NCBI GenBank assembly: GCA_023634235.1
Contig: JAMKCF010000070.1
Span: 312,501-376,500 of the forward strand
Direction of reading: 5' to 3'
DNA length: 64,000 nt
Source of the DNA: Pisaster brevispinus
Taxonomy: Eukaryota > Echinodermata > Asteroidea > Forcipulatida > Asteriidae
Shown here: positions 1-9,165 of the stretch, piece after piece
Layout: each line of letters begins with the position of its first letter
Position numbering within the stretch: the stretch's first letter is position 1
Program-made: the position numbers and the translations under genes
Notes under the pieces: generated by a model
What the model was told of the DNA's origin: nothing
The model's database searches: none
Seen by the model: the letters and a program-made list of their open reading frames with translations, nothing else

Positions 1-790
1 AAATTCTTCTGGAATAAAAGTATATAAATTTCTGAATAAACAAGTAGTAAATATTTTTTAACTTGAAATTTGCAACTGACCTTCCAAATTTAACCTTTTG
101 TTCCACAATTTATTAATTATTCAGACCATCACCCCCTTTTAAATTATATCCTTTGTTTTCCAAGTACCCCAAATCGTCTAAACAAATGTGTTTAGGCCAC
201 CAATCCTTCAGTTTGAAAATTTCCCCAAAGAACCCAACAAAACAATTGGTAACAGGGGCCACGCACTTTGTTTACAAGTACATCCGAGTATGGACAGTGG
301 ATGAGTGTGACGTTTTGCGGTTGACCAATCAGCGATCAGGAAATCCATAAGGGACCATGGCGGCATATTCACCAACAGACGTTAACGTTAAATTGTGAGA
401 AGTGTTGGCAAAACGAGCGCCCTGACTCAGCTAAATGAAATCAAATGTAAAATGTACAGCATTTAGATAGAATATAACCTTATCTATTCGGCCCGTCCAA
501 CGATACATTGTGGTAACATTGAAAATTAGTAGTAAGTACCATTTTACGAGGCAAACTGTTTCGTTTTGAAACAAAATGTTTGAGTCAATTTTAGAACTAG
601 TAATTGACAACAAATCATAAAATTGTACAACTGGATTGAAGGTCAGTTATTCATCTCTATAAATCTGTAAATATTTCGGCAGAAAATTACTTTGATCACA
701 AGAAATTGGTGAAATTCCTGAGACTACACCACGCTCATTAAATATTCATGGAGAGGTCAAGCTCCGAAACTAGTGCATACGTTGCAGATA
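1..790. other. AT-rich sequence, no gene recognised
   Basis: I see no exon-like stretch, RNA gene or terminal repeat here. The short reading frames at 153-350 and 431-613 have no recognisable domain, no flanking splice sites and AT-rich codon use like the surrounding noncoding DNA. If the CTR9-like pseudogene continues to the left, its next exons are outside the window or too decayed for me to see. Confidence 0.5.
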
Positions 791-819
791 AAAGGAACGG
801 ATATTGTGTGCAGGGCGGA

Positions 820-1820
820 CTGACTGCATAATATAGCTGTTCAGTACTCAATACTACACGTGCAGTACACACGTGGCTGTATAGGTTAGGCGTACATTGT
901 ATTGGCGTGTAGGCCTACATTATCGGTTGTCATACAACGTGGTTCAACAGACTCGTTTGCTTTGATGTCCAGTTTCAACCCGATGCAAAGATTAAAATGT
1001 TATCATCTCTGTGCAAAAGTTTGAGCAGGATTACTCATCTATAACGTGATACAAAATTTATGTTGAAATATTACGTAGTTTTTTAGATCAGAATGTTTTC
1101 AATTTTTCAACTTCCGGTTTGAACCGAAAGTAAAGGTCAAATAGGGTCAAGTTCTGTGCAGCATTTGTTGATCTTTTATCGATCTGTCCGGTGATATGTA
1201 GATTGTCCAAATCCAACTTGTGGTTCATGAGTTATGATCTTTTTAAAATAATAAACTTTGATTTATTGTAATTCAATACCCAATGACATCTTCATGACAT
1301 CATCAAGTTTGTGTGGTCTTGATAATGAGGTTCAGATGTGTTATGAGTTTCAATGTTAAATTCAATTTCAATCTTGAGTTATGACCAAAAAATTGAATTT
1401 TTTTCGAAAAAACACAAAGGCAGACTTTGACCTTTCGGTACGACCGGAAGTAAAGGTCATGCGATTTTGATGTTAACTTTTCAAATGTTGCCGAGGTATT
1501 GATCTATCAGATGCCCACTTATAAGCATCATAGCTTTAAAATTCACGAAGATACAGCGAATAGCAAATGGTCAGTTTTCAACTTTGAAAACCTTGTAATT
1601 CGACACCTGATGACGTCATCATGATGTCATTAATTCTGTGCCGTCTTCGTATTAAGGTTCAATTGTCTGATAAGTTTCAAGGTTCAATTCAGTTTCAATC
1701 TTGAGTTATGCTGTATAGAGAAGAGTTCCGTGGAAGAAGAAGAAGAAGATGGAGAAGAAAAAAAAACAAAAACAGAACAATAACAAGAGGTGTTCGTGCA
1801 CATGTTGCACGAACACCTAA
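820..1820 (+). mobile_element. Helentron-like element copy (5' end unclear)
   Basis: This stretch matches the second half of the units at 55.8-59.2 kb. Shared landmarks are the E-box-rich start near 850, the AACTTCCGGTTTGAACCG hairpin motif near 1108, repeated TGACGTCATC motifs and a GAA-rich run at about 1735-1765. It ends in a hairpin at 1788-1818 (AGGTGTTCGTGCA, loop, TGCACGAACACCT) followed by AA. The 5' block with the single GGTGTTCGG motif is missing, so the copy is truncated or mosaic. No protein is encoded. The relation to the array at the right end is direct sequence similarity; assignment to Helentrons is inference from end structure. Confidence 0.7.
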
Positions 1821-2837
1821 ATAATGAGAATTTTACTATTGTAAAGAAACACTTGGTAATTCAACACTGCAGCTAATCGGTTTACTGTTAGACCAAAAAA
1901 ATAAACCTCTCTTATAATAAATAAGAATGAGCAGTTCTCACCCTCTCTCTGGTCACTTTATCTACACTAGACTAAAATAAAGAAAGACATAAGACAAGCA
2001 AAGAAAAACTTAACAGAGATTAAAACCACTAAAATAAACAACAGGCCAGAGCCAGGCCTTCTGCATGTTAAATCAGGCCCCCAGGGCATCGAGTTATTAC
2101 CCTACTGTGGTCACTACTAATCCTATGGCCACCTAGGGCTGGGGCTACCCTGCCATGCATCTCACACTACATAACCTATAGTATACAATCAAATGGGGGC
2201 ACAGGCTAAAAACATGAAACCAATATCTACATGTAGGTACTCCTAAAATACTCAAAGTTAAATAAAAGTCTGTAAAGTAAAGTAAACATTAATGGATCCT
2301 ATAACTCCAAAGGAAAACCTAGAACAAAAGACAATCCTAAGAATACACTCCTGTTTGAAGAGAACTTATACACATAAAATTTCACTCCTGACCAAAAGGC
2401 TGTTAAATTGTATAATGAACAACTTATAAAAACTGTAAACACTTCAAAGTTAGTGTATGCCAATTCTTCAAATTAAAGTTGATCAAAAAATATGTCCACT
2501 CTATCTATACACTATCTTCTTCTATTAAATGTTGAACACTAGATATTAAAAAAAATACGAAGTAACTTTTCCTACCTGGAAAGGAGAGGGGATGGAGAAA
2601 TAGCTGTTGGAGTTAGTGGGATATAACAGCACAGAAGCCACCATGCTAGGCCCCACCAACCCCACCACTGGATCAACCAGTTCAAAGGTCAACATGGACA
2701 GTCCACTTTCCAGCAGGGGTTACCAAAACAATAGAGTTTGTAATGAGTGAATAAGACCTATGGATTAAATGGAGTTAACATACAACAACAACAAAATAGA
2801 GGGTGGAATATTTCAGAAATGAGGGGCCTCATTTACA
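1821..2837. other. Intergenic or intronic sequence, one weak exon candidate
   Basis: Mostly A-rich sequence with no recognised gene. On the minus strand about 2573-2700 is open for roughly 48 codons and ends CTTTCCAG followed by GTAGGA, a usable splice donor. I recognise no family in its translation and there is no supporting neighbour, so I do not call it an exon. The remainder holds no terminal repeats I can identify. Confidence 0.4.
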
Positions 2838-3131
2838 TATATCTACTAGCTATGTAGATTTGTTCTTAAACAACTAGGTCTTGCTTTTTATTCTACGGAA
2901 AAAATTGAGAGACTACTTCGGGAGATTACTTAGTTCTGAAAAGAACTGTCCAGCTTATTAGCTACTACCTGGGCGGAAGGTAGGAAATCGGCTAGGACTA
3001 CTACTTTAGCTTAATAGTGGATCGGATCGAGGGGACTTCTCATTATTAACTTCATTGCCACGGAGTGAGTTCTTAATTGGTTAATTGGTCTCAACGTTTC
3101 GACTAGCTTGCTCTAGTCATCGTCAGGAGAC
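2838..3131 (-). mobile_element. Penelope-like element end fragment with hammerhead-like core
   Basis: This roughly 290-bp stretch is one arm of the repeat that forms palindromes at 24.3-25.3 and 45.5-46.0 kb, sharing ACTAGGTCTTGCTTTTTATT, the CCAGCTTATTAGCTACTACC block and the GTTTCGACTAGCTTG block. Read on the minus strand, 3088-3131 contains CTGACGA, a six-base-pair stem GACTAG/CTAGTC and GAAAC. That order is the hammerhead ribozyme core, and such ribozymes are known from the terminal repeats of Penelope-like retroelements. No coding part is attached, so this is a solo fragment. The element class is inferred from the motif and from the GIY-YIG-type coding remnant next to the 46-kb copy. Confidence 0.6.
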
Positions 3132-3153
3132 AAAAAAGACAATTCCAGTTCTA

Positions 3154-3365
3154 CAGGAGTCCAGTGTTGTAGGTCTCAAGACCTGCAGGTCTGTTCTCGA
3201 AACCATCTTGAGACCTTTTTGTGGTCTCAGTCTTGGTCTAAGTCTTGGGCTGCAAAAGTCTCGGTCTGGGAAGGGCTGGTCTCAGTTCCGGGTCTCAGAT
3301 GTTAAGATTTCGGTCATGGTCTCGATCTCAGACTTCCAGGTCTGGACTACAACACTGCAGGAGTC
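3154..3365. mobile_element. hAT-type MITE with 8-bp target duplication
   Basis: The element proper is 3162-3357 (196 bp). Its ends are the inverted repeat CAGTGTTGTAG and CTACAACACTG. It is flanked by the perfect 8-bp direct repeat CAGGAGTC at 3154-3161 and 3358-3365. CAGTG termini with an 8-bp duplication are the hallmark of hAT transposons. The interior is rich in GGTCTC/GAGACC motifs and codes for nothing recognisable, so it must have been mobilised by an enzyme encoded elsewhere. The open frame running through it is incidental. Confidence 0.85.
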
Positions 3366-3366
3366 C

Positions 3367-3726
3367 TTACAGTAATACATTACAGAGATTTACAATCATT
3401 CTCTTGACTCACGTTCGCGTTCTCACATTCCCCCCGGTGGTGTACATCTGCCCCAAACCAAAGTGCGGCAAAACGATTAGCTGTGGATGCAAACTGGGTG
3501 GCTTGCATGGTAGTAGTACTGGAAAGTACTTACAGTAATACATTACAAAGATTTACAATCATTCTCTTGACTCACGTTCGCGTTCTCACATTCCCCCCGG
3601 TGGATGTACATCTGCCCCAAACCAAAGTGCGGCAAAACGATTAGCTGTGGATGCAAACGATTAGCTGCAAAACGATTAGCTGTGGATGCAAACTGGGTGG
3701 CTTGCATGGTAGTAGTACTGGAAAGC
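3367..3726. repeat. Tandem duplication containing part of a CTR9 exon
   Basis: Two adjacent copies (about 3367-3534 and 3535-3726) begin with TTACAGTAATACATTACA and include intron sequence plus most of the CTR9-like exon lying on the minus strand. Copy 2 carries an extra 34 bases made of repeats of GATTAGCTG and GATGCAAAC that copy 1 lacks. The left copy is a broken exon fragment without its acceptor end. This supports decay of the locus. Confidence 0.85.
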
Positions 3727-3739
3727 TTGGTCGTGGTCA
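3576..3739 (-). pseudogene. CTR9: CTR9-like exon 'e', frameshifted and expanded
   Basis: After the acceptor CTCTCTACAG the sequence is TGACCACGAC. In the phase left by exon 'd' this reads a stop, so a base appears to be lost. DHDQAFQYYY is readable in one frame and QATQFAS in another because four bases are inserted between them. A 34-base expansion follows, after which LPHFGLGQMYIHRG is again readable. The likely donor is AAC then GTGAGT at 3576/3575. A second, shorter copy of the same exon sits immediately to the left at about 3410-3520. Confidence 0.8.
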
Positions 3740-3774
3740 CTGTAGAGAGGAACGCAGAAGGTTATTGTCCACAT

Positions 3775-4270
3775 AAATCCATCAGAATTCAGCAGCCGCG
3801 TCCTGGCCGAGCAGTCAACCACACCAGACACAAGCTCTGGTGTTTCTGATCTGGGCCCAATTTCATAGAGCTGCTTAAGCACAAAAACCAGCTAAGCACA
3901 ACAAAATTATGCTTACCAGAATAAGGTTACCAGCCAAACTACCATGACTGGTATCCTGCTCATTTCTGCTAAGCAGAAAAATGTTAAGCAATATTTTCTG
4001 CTTAAGCAGCTCTATGAAATTGGGCCCAGAGTTTGATTTGAGTCTTGGTCTTGATATTTGCGTCCTTACCTGCTTACATGCCTTAAGCAAGACACTTGAG
4101 CATTATCACTTCATGTTTTGGATGGGATGTAAAAAAGTGTTTTGTGTAATGAGTGTAGAAGAACCTAGTACACTTAATTGTAAAGAGAGGGGGTTTTCCC
4201 TAGTATTTTGGTTTGATTTGGCACTTTATCCAAACAATACGCTGGCTTGTACATGGGGAGAACCATGAGT
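3775..4270 (+). mobile_element. Old tRNA-Leu-derived SINE, interrupted by a MITE
   Basis: CCTGGCCGAGCAGTC near 3800 and CAAGCTCTGGTGTTTCTGAT match the tRNA-Leu head of the SINE at 23.1 kb. After the insertion at 3851-4029 the match resumes with GCGTCCTTACC, AAGACACTTGAGCATTATC and GAACCTAGTACACTTA. Many substitutions, including loss of a good B box, show it is older than the 23-kb copy. It lies in the intron between CTR9-like exons 'd' and 'e'. Confidence 0.75.
3851..4029. mobile_element. Fold-back MITE (GGGCCCAATTTCATAGAG ends)
   Basis: An almost perfect palindrome. CTGGGCCCAATTTCATAGAG and GCTGCTTAAGC at the left are mirrored by GCTTAAGCAGC and CTCTATGAAATTGGGCCCAG at the right, around a short centre containing GCTAAGCA repeats. 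It encodes nothing. It splits the old SINE, so it inserted later. I could not define a target-site duplication, so the superfamily stays open. A related fold-back element with GGGCCCAAATTCATG ends is at 22467-22719. Confidence 0.8.
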
Positions 4271-4287
4271 GGGGTGGGAATCCTTAC

Positions 4288-4395
4288 CTGTTCATGGAAG
4301 GCTCTTGTGAGTTGGTAGCAGCTTTCCGCCTGTGTTGCTTCATTGTCTGTACCGTGGAATGCATGCAGAGCAAGATGTTGCACCTTCGTATAATC
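4288..4395 (-). pseudogene. CTR9: CTR9-like exon 'd' (intact)
   Basis: The acceptor is TTATCTAG before GATTATACG and the donor is GAACAG then GTAAGG. The exon has exactly 36 codons, the same number as the corresponding human stretch as I recall it. It encodes [15 protein letters not shown] and [17 protein letters not shown]. It enters and leaves in phase 0. Confidence 0.85.
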
Positions 4396-4417
4396 CTAGA
4401 TAATTACAAATAAAACT

Positions 4418-4615
4418 TGGTAAATGATGAATTAATCCTGGTTAATGACGAGTTAGTCCAGGTTAAATACAAATAAAGCTTTGTCGATGACAAATTCATC
4501 CTTGTTAGTGAAAAATTCATCCTGATTAATGATGCGCTAAAACTGGTCAATGATAAAATTAAACCTGGCTATCATTCGATACTGAAAAGTATAACTATTA
4601 AACCTGGTTACGTCA
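4418..4615. repeat. Degenerate minisatellite, about 21-22 bp unit
   Basis: Seven to eight diverged copies of a unit close to TGGTTAATGACGAATTAATC follow one another, for example around 4440, 4461, 4483 and 4504. It lies in the CTR9-like intron between exons 'c' and 'd'. No function is apparent. Confidence 0.65.
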
Positions 4616-4856
4616 AGTGAGTCATAACCAATAACCAGTGACCGATATTAATAATCCATAACCAATAACTATGGGGGATGTGTTTAACTCCATGAGTTTG
4701 ATTCTTTCCTGCAATTGGATAATAGAAATTTTGAAAATGAAAACCAACTTTTGGGGCCTTTTCAAAATCTAGACTTGGACTTCGCCATCAATCTTGGAGC
4801 AGTGTGCATTTTTGGCCTGAGCCGAGGTTTGGAAGTAGCTTCTTGAGGGACGTTAC

Positions 4857-5113
4857 CTTCTTAAAGAAGAAATGATTTGCAAAATGGTTGAGCACCATAG
4901 GGTTGCTGGTGTCTATCATGTACGCCTTGGAGAGAAGCTGGACTCCAGTCCGTATGGAATCTGTTCCTTTACTGTCGATTTCTAGGATGGCGAGGCCAAC
5001 GATGGTGCCCACACACTTCAGATCGAGTTCCAGGGCCCGCTAGAAGGCCAGGCGTGCTTTCTCTGGTTTGTTTAGCTTATTGAAGCAGTGGCCAATACCA
5101 AGGCGAACAGCAG
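4857..5113 (-). pseudogene. CTR9: CTR9-like exon 'c' with in-frame stop
   Basis: The 257-bp exon (acceptor AACACAG, donor AAGAAG then GTAACG) encodes AVRLGIGHCFNKLNKPEKAR, then LAF, a TAG stop at 5042-5040, then [20 protein letters not shown] and on to [13 protein letters not shown]. In CTR9 proteins the stop position is an ordinary residue between AF and RALEL. One base change explains it. Everything either side stays in frame, so the lesion is either recent or an error in the sequence. Confidence 0.85.
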
Positions 5114-5745
5114 CTGTGTTTAATAGTATCAAAAATATGAAAATGTCATTAACTGTCGTTGATCACTAGATGAATCCAATAACAACTGAGAGACATCGCC
5201 GATGAAAAGTTCTGAAACTAGGACCCCAATTCTAGGAGGCATGATGAAACGATGGCTTTCCACTAGATTTCAAGGAGCTTTTACGAGCTGTACCCTCAGC
5301 ACTAGGGAAGTAAATCAGAGATAATGGTTCTCTTAAGAAGAAATTAACAGCCATTTTCAGAGTATCTTATCTCCCAATATGTAGCATAATTTTATCCCTT
5401 TGGTTTCATATTCTCCAGAGTTGCCTCCTCCCCAGCAGTTTTCACATTTTTTTTTAGTAGTTACTCATCTCAACTTCTGTCTTGTCAGATTACTTGTCCC
5501 CATCTTTGTCTTGTTTTCTTCTAAAGGCACTCCACTACAAGCCTTGGCTTATGAGGATCGTGCCTCCAAAATATTGTCTTTTGCATTCTGTTATATGCAC
5601 TGTTCAAAATGGAAATAAATGTTATATTGAACTGAATTGGCAGACGTAAAAAGTCTCAACTCGGGCAAAAGTCTGAAATTTCTCATCCCTGAAGAGTTTC
5701 TCTTCAATAAAGGAACAACTTGGAGACAGCTGATTGAGATTGTAC

Positions 5746-5835
5746 CTGGGCAGCTAGGGTTTGTCCTCAGAGCCTTCTTGTAGAACGCCAACGCTCCTCG
5801 GTAGTCTTTCTTATTGAAGGATATACAAGCTTTTC
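5746..5835 (-). pseudogene. CTR9: CTR9-like exon 'b' (intact)
   Basis: This 90-bp exon begins after CTGCTTTAG and ends CCCAG followed by GTACAA. It encodes KACISFNKKDYRGALAFYKK and then ALRTNPSCP, one TPR helix pair. The incoming phase completes the Gly codon split from exon 'a'. The large DNA transposon in the preceding intron ends only 13 bases upstream of the exon's first base. Confidence 0.85.
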
Positions 5836-5848
5836 CTAAAGCAGGCAT

Positions 5849-6430
5849 CACTGTGAATGGCCTGGATGTGATTTTACAACAAAAATGGAAGAGTGAATCG
5901 ATATGATGTGATTTTAGGACAGATTGTCCAATATCACATCCACACCAACGAAATCACATCCGAGCCAGAAATCACATCCTTGGTTAATTGCCACTTATCC
6001 AAAATCACATCTACTGTCTGGCTGCATTACCAAAATCACATCCACTGTCTAGGCCCTTGCCAAAATCACATCCAAGCCAGAAATCACATCCATGATAATT
6101 GCTCATAGCCAAAATCACATCCACTGTCTGGCTGAATTACCAAAATCACATCCACTGTCTGGGCCCTTGCCAAAATCACATCCAAGACTGAAATCACATC
6201 CTTGGTCAATTGCCACTATCCAAAATCACATCCACTGTCTGGCTGCATTACCAAAATCACATCCACTGTCCGGCCCCGGCCAAAATCACATCAGAGCCAG
6301 AAATCACATCCATAGTAATTGTGCCTAGCAAATATCACATCCAATGTCTGGCTGATTACCGAAATCACATCTAGTGTTTGGGCCCTAACCAAATAACATC
6401 CGAGTCAGATATCACATCCATGGTTAATTG
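5849..6430 (+). repeat. Left subterminal inverted array (AAAATCACATCC)
   Basis: More than twenty copies of AAATCACATCC are spaced by short recurring phrases such as ACTGTCTGGCTG and GGCCCTTGCC, giving a higher-order period of about 110-150 bp. The outermost two copies are in the opposite orientation (GGATGTGATTTT at about 5862 and 5906). In plant CACTA elements such subterminal motifs bind the transposase; that role here is inference. Confidence 0.85.
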
Positions 6431-7335
6431 GGCTTAATTATGTGTGTGTACTATTTTATTATATTATGTTCACATGCCTATACTTGTTAACTTACTTGGA
6501 ATTTGACTTGATAACTGTTTCTGGGCTGTACATTTGACAGTTTGATGTTTGGCAGGGCACTCTCTCGCGTGCTCGCATAGAGATTTCATTCCGTTGATGA
6601 TGACTGTACGCATTGCAAACTGAATGCGTTGGATAGCAACTAAATCCAAAGGGTTCACATTCTGTATTCAAGATTGTCCGAATAGAGTCGCATATTCACT
6701 CTGCTTTATTATAATAGTATCTGGCCGTTACACGGCGATTGTGCTGAATGTCATCTGCAGATTCAGAAACGATCAGTAAGCATCGAGTATGAGCTGATCA
6801 CTCGTGTTATGTTAGATTGCTTCAGAGATTGGTGCTGTTGTTATTCCCCCCGTGGCGGCACTGCAACAGCCTCCTATTACATAACGATGGTGCGAAAGGG
6901 GTTGGGGGGGACACCAGTGGTTATTTTATTCCAGTTGTTGGTGTGTATGGTTTTGTTTATCTCGATCTGAGCTAAACCGAAGGGGCAAGCAAGACACCAC
7001 ACTCTTAGAGTATTTTATTGAATTGAAGCTGTATATAAAACCGTGGTAAATCATGCAATTTTATAAGTCTGAACAAAATGGGTGTTAAAAAAAAAAACTA
7101 TCTCGTTTTAACCATTTTTCATCAAGATACCAAAAATATCCCGTACGCGAAATCGAGGCACATGTGGGGCGAAATATTCCACTTACATTGTTTAAAAAAA
7201 CGTTTTTCATCTATTCACCACGAAATAAATGGTAATTCAACATTCGTGGCCCAAATACTAATAGTAATGCCATATCTCCATAGTCGTACCACAGAGCATA
7301 CATAACGCAAGGACGGATGGTCATACTGTTCCGCC
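6431..7335. other. Element interior, no gene recognised
   Basis: Low-complexity stretches and short frames only. The frame at 7078-7305 starts in a poly-A run and shows no domain. Confidence 0.5.
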
Positions 7336-7871
7336 CCCAACTTGACATTCGTCGTCCCAACTTGAGTGTTAAAATTGTGGCGCTCCAACTGTAGTGGGGA
7401 TTGCAGTAAACACAGAACACCCCCCCCCCCAGGAATAAACTATAAAATAAAAAATAAAAAATAAGTATGAAGTTATTATTATCACTTTATACTAGTAATT
7501 GAGAATATTTCAATTTAATTCGAATTCTGGTAGTGGTTTTCCGAGAGAAGGGAAATTAATTGCTTAGGGCTACTTTGAGAGTAGCATGTGGCCGCTGTCC
7601 AGAACCCTCTAAAAAGACAGTTATACGCCGAGTTAGCCTTCAATTGTGAGCGAAACTATCACAACCAAAGGGCATTCCAAACCTCGTCTTTCCGACCGGC
7701 ACGCGACCGGCACGCGACCGGCTCTGCAGTAGTTTAATCAACGCATGATTGATCAGGGTATCCTGTTGAGCTCTATGGGCGATCCCAACTATAGTTGGTA
7801 TGCCCCAACTTTAACACTCAAGCTGGAGCTGCACTGGTCCCAACCATAGTTGGGGCGATTGTCAAGTTGGG
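7336..7871. mobile_element. Inverted-repeat element (CCCAACTTGACA ends)
   Basis: CCCAACTTGACATTCG at the left is mirrored by CGATTGTCAAGTTGGG at the right, and internal phrases (CAACTTGAGTGTTAAA against TTTAACACTCAAGCTGG) are also inverted. The roughly 540-bp body encodes nothing. No target duplication is clear. It is nested in the CACTA-like element. Confidence 0.6.
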
Positions 7872-8079
7872 ACAAAACAAAACCAAAGAGAAAGGTTCTC
7901 AATGGTCATACCATGTGGACATAAAAAGAGTGCCCACATTCCATACTGGGATCGATGCATAGTCAGCTGGGCACGAAGTTGGCTTTCTGTAGGTTTTGAG
8001 TACATGACTGCACTTGAGGGCGCACCTACCAGTGAAATATTCGCATTTGTTGCTATTTTTGAAACGAAAGGAAAATGGT

Positions 8080-9165
8080 AACATTTTCAGGTAGTGGTTG
8101 GACATTTAAAAATAATTTGTGTACAAATCCTAAGTTGCATTAACATTTGACAAGCAAAACGCTAAACATTCATACTGGGTTTTGAGAGCACTGTGACATG
8201 ATGTCAAAAATTCAACATTTTGTAAGTTTGTTTTTTTCTTGCTTGTTGTATGGACATAAACTTTTTACACTAAGTTCAGGTAGTTGATGCGACATCTCAA
8301 ACTAAATTTTGTACAATTCCTAAATTGCATTAACATTTAACAAGCAAAAAGCTATACATTCATACTGGGTTTTGAGAGCACTGTAACATGATGTCAAAAA
8401 TTCAACATTTTGTAAGTTTTTTTTTCTTGCTTGTTGTATGGACATAAACTTTTTACACTAAGTTTAGGTAGTTGATGCGACATCTCAAACTAAATTTTGT
8501 ACAATTCCTAAATTGCATTAACATTTGACAAGCAAAAAGCTATACATTTACACCGGGTTTTGAGAGCACTGTGACATGATGCAAAAATTCAACATTTTGT
8601 AGGTTAATTTTTTTCTTGTTTGTTTTATGGACAAGAACTTTTTACACTAAGTTCAGGTAGTTGATGCAACATCTCAAACTAAATCTTGTACAATTCCTAA
8701 ATTGCATTAACATTTGACAAGCAAAACGCTATACATTCATACTGGGTTTTGAGAGCACTGTGGCATGATGTCAAAAATTCAACATTTTGTAAGTTATTTT
8801 TGTTCTTGCTTGTTGTATGGAGATAAACTTTTTACACTAAGTTTAGGTAGTTGATGCGACATCTCAAACTAAATTTTATATATTTCCTAAATTGCATTAA
8901 CATTTGACAAGCAAAAAGCTATACATTCATACTGGGTTTTGAGAGCACTGTGACATGATGTCAAAAATTCAACATTTTGGGGGTTAATTTTTTTCTTGCT
9001 TGTTGTATGGAAATAAACTTTTTACACTAAGTTCAGGTAGTTGATGTAACATCTCAAACTAAATTTTGTACAATTCCTAAATTGCATTAACATTTGACAA
9101 GCTTAAAGCTATACATTCATGCTGGTTTTCTAGAGCACGCGTTGACAAAATGTCAAAATTCAACA
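8080..9165. repeat. Satellite, about 189-bp unit, six copies
   Basis: The landmark TTGCATTAACATTTGACAAG recurs at about 8134, 8324, 8512, 8701, 8891 and 9081, a spacing of 188-190 bp. Other shared phrases are CTGGGTTTTGAGAGCACTG and GACATCTCAAACTAAAT. The copies differ by scattered substitutions and short indels; the first and last are the most diverged. It lies wholly inside the CACTA-like element, so it could spread with it. Confidence 0.9.

Noticed and set aside
2573..2700. Minus-strand exon with a good donor and about 48 open codons
   Set aside because: No recognisable similarity, weak acceptor and no partner exons; chance remains likely.
5893..6430. CRISPR-like array of short repeats and spacers
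   Set aside because: Eukaryotic context; the spacers are themselves repeated, units are uneven, and the array is inverted at the other end of a transposon.
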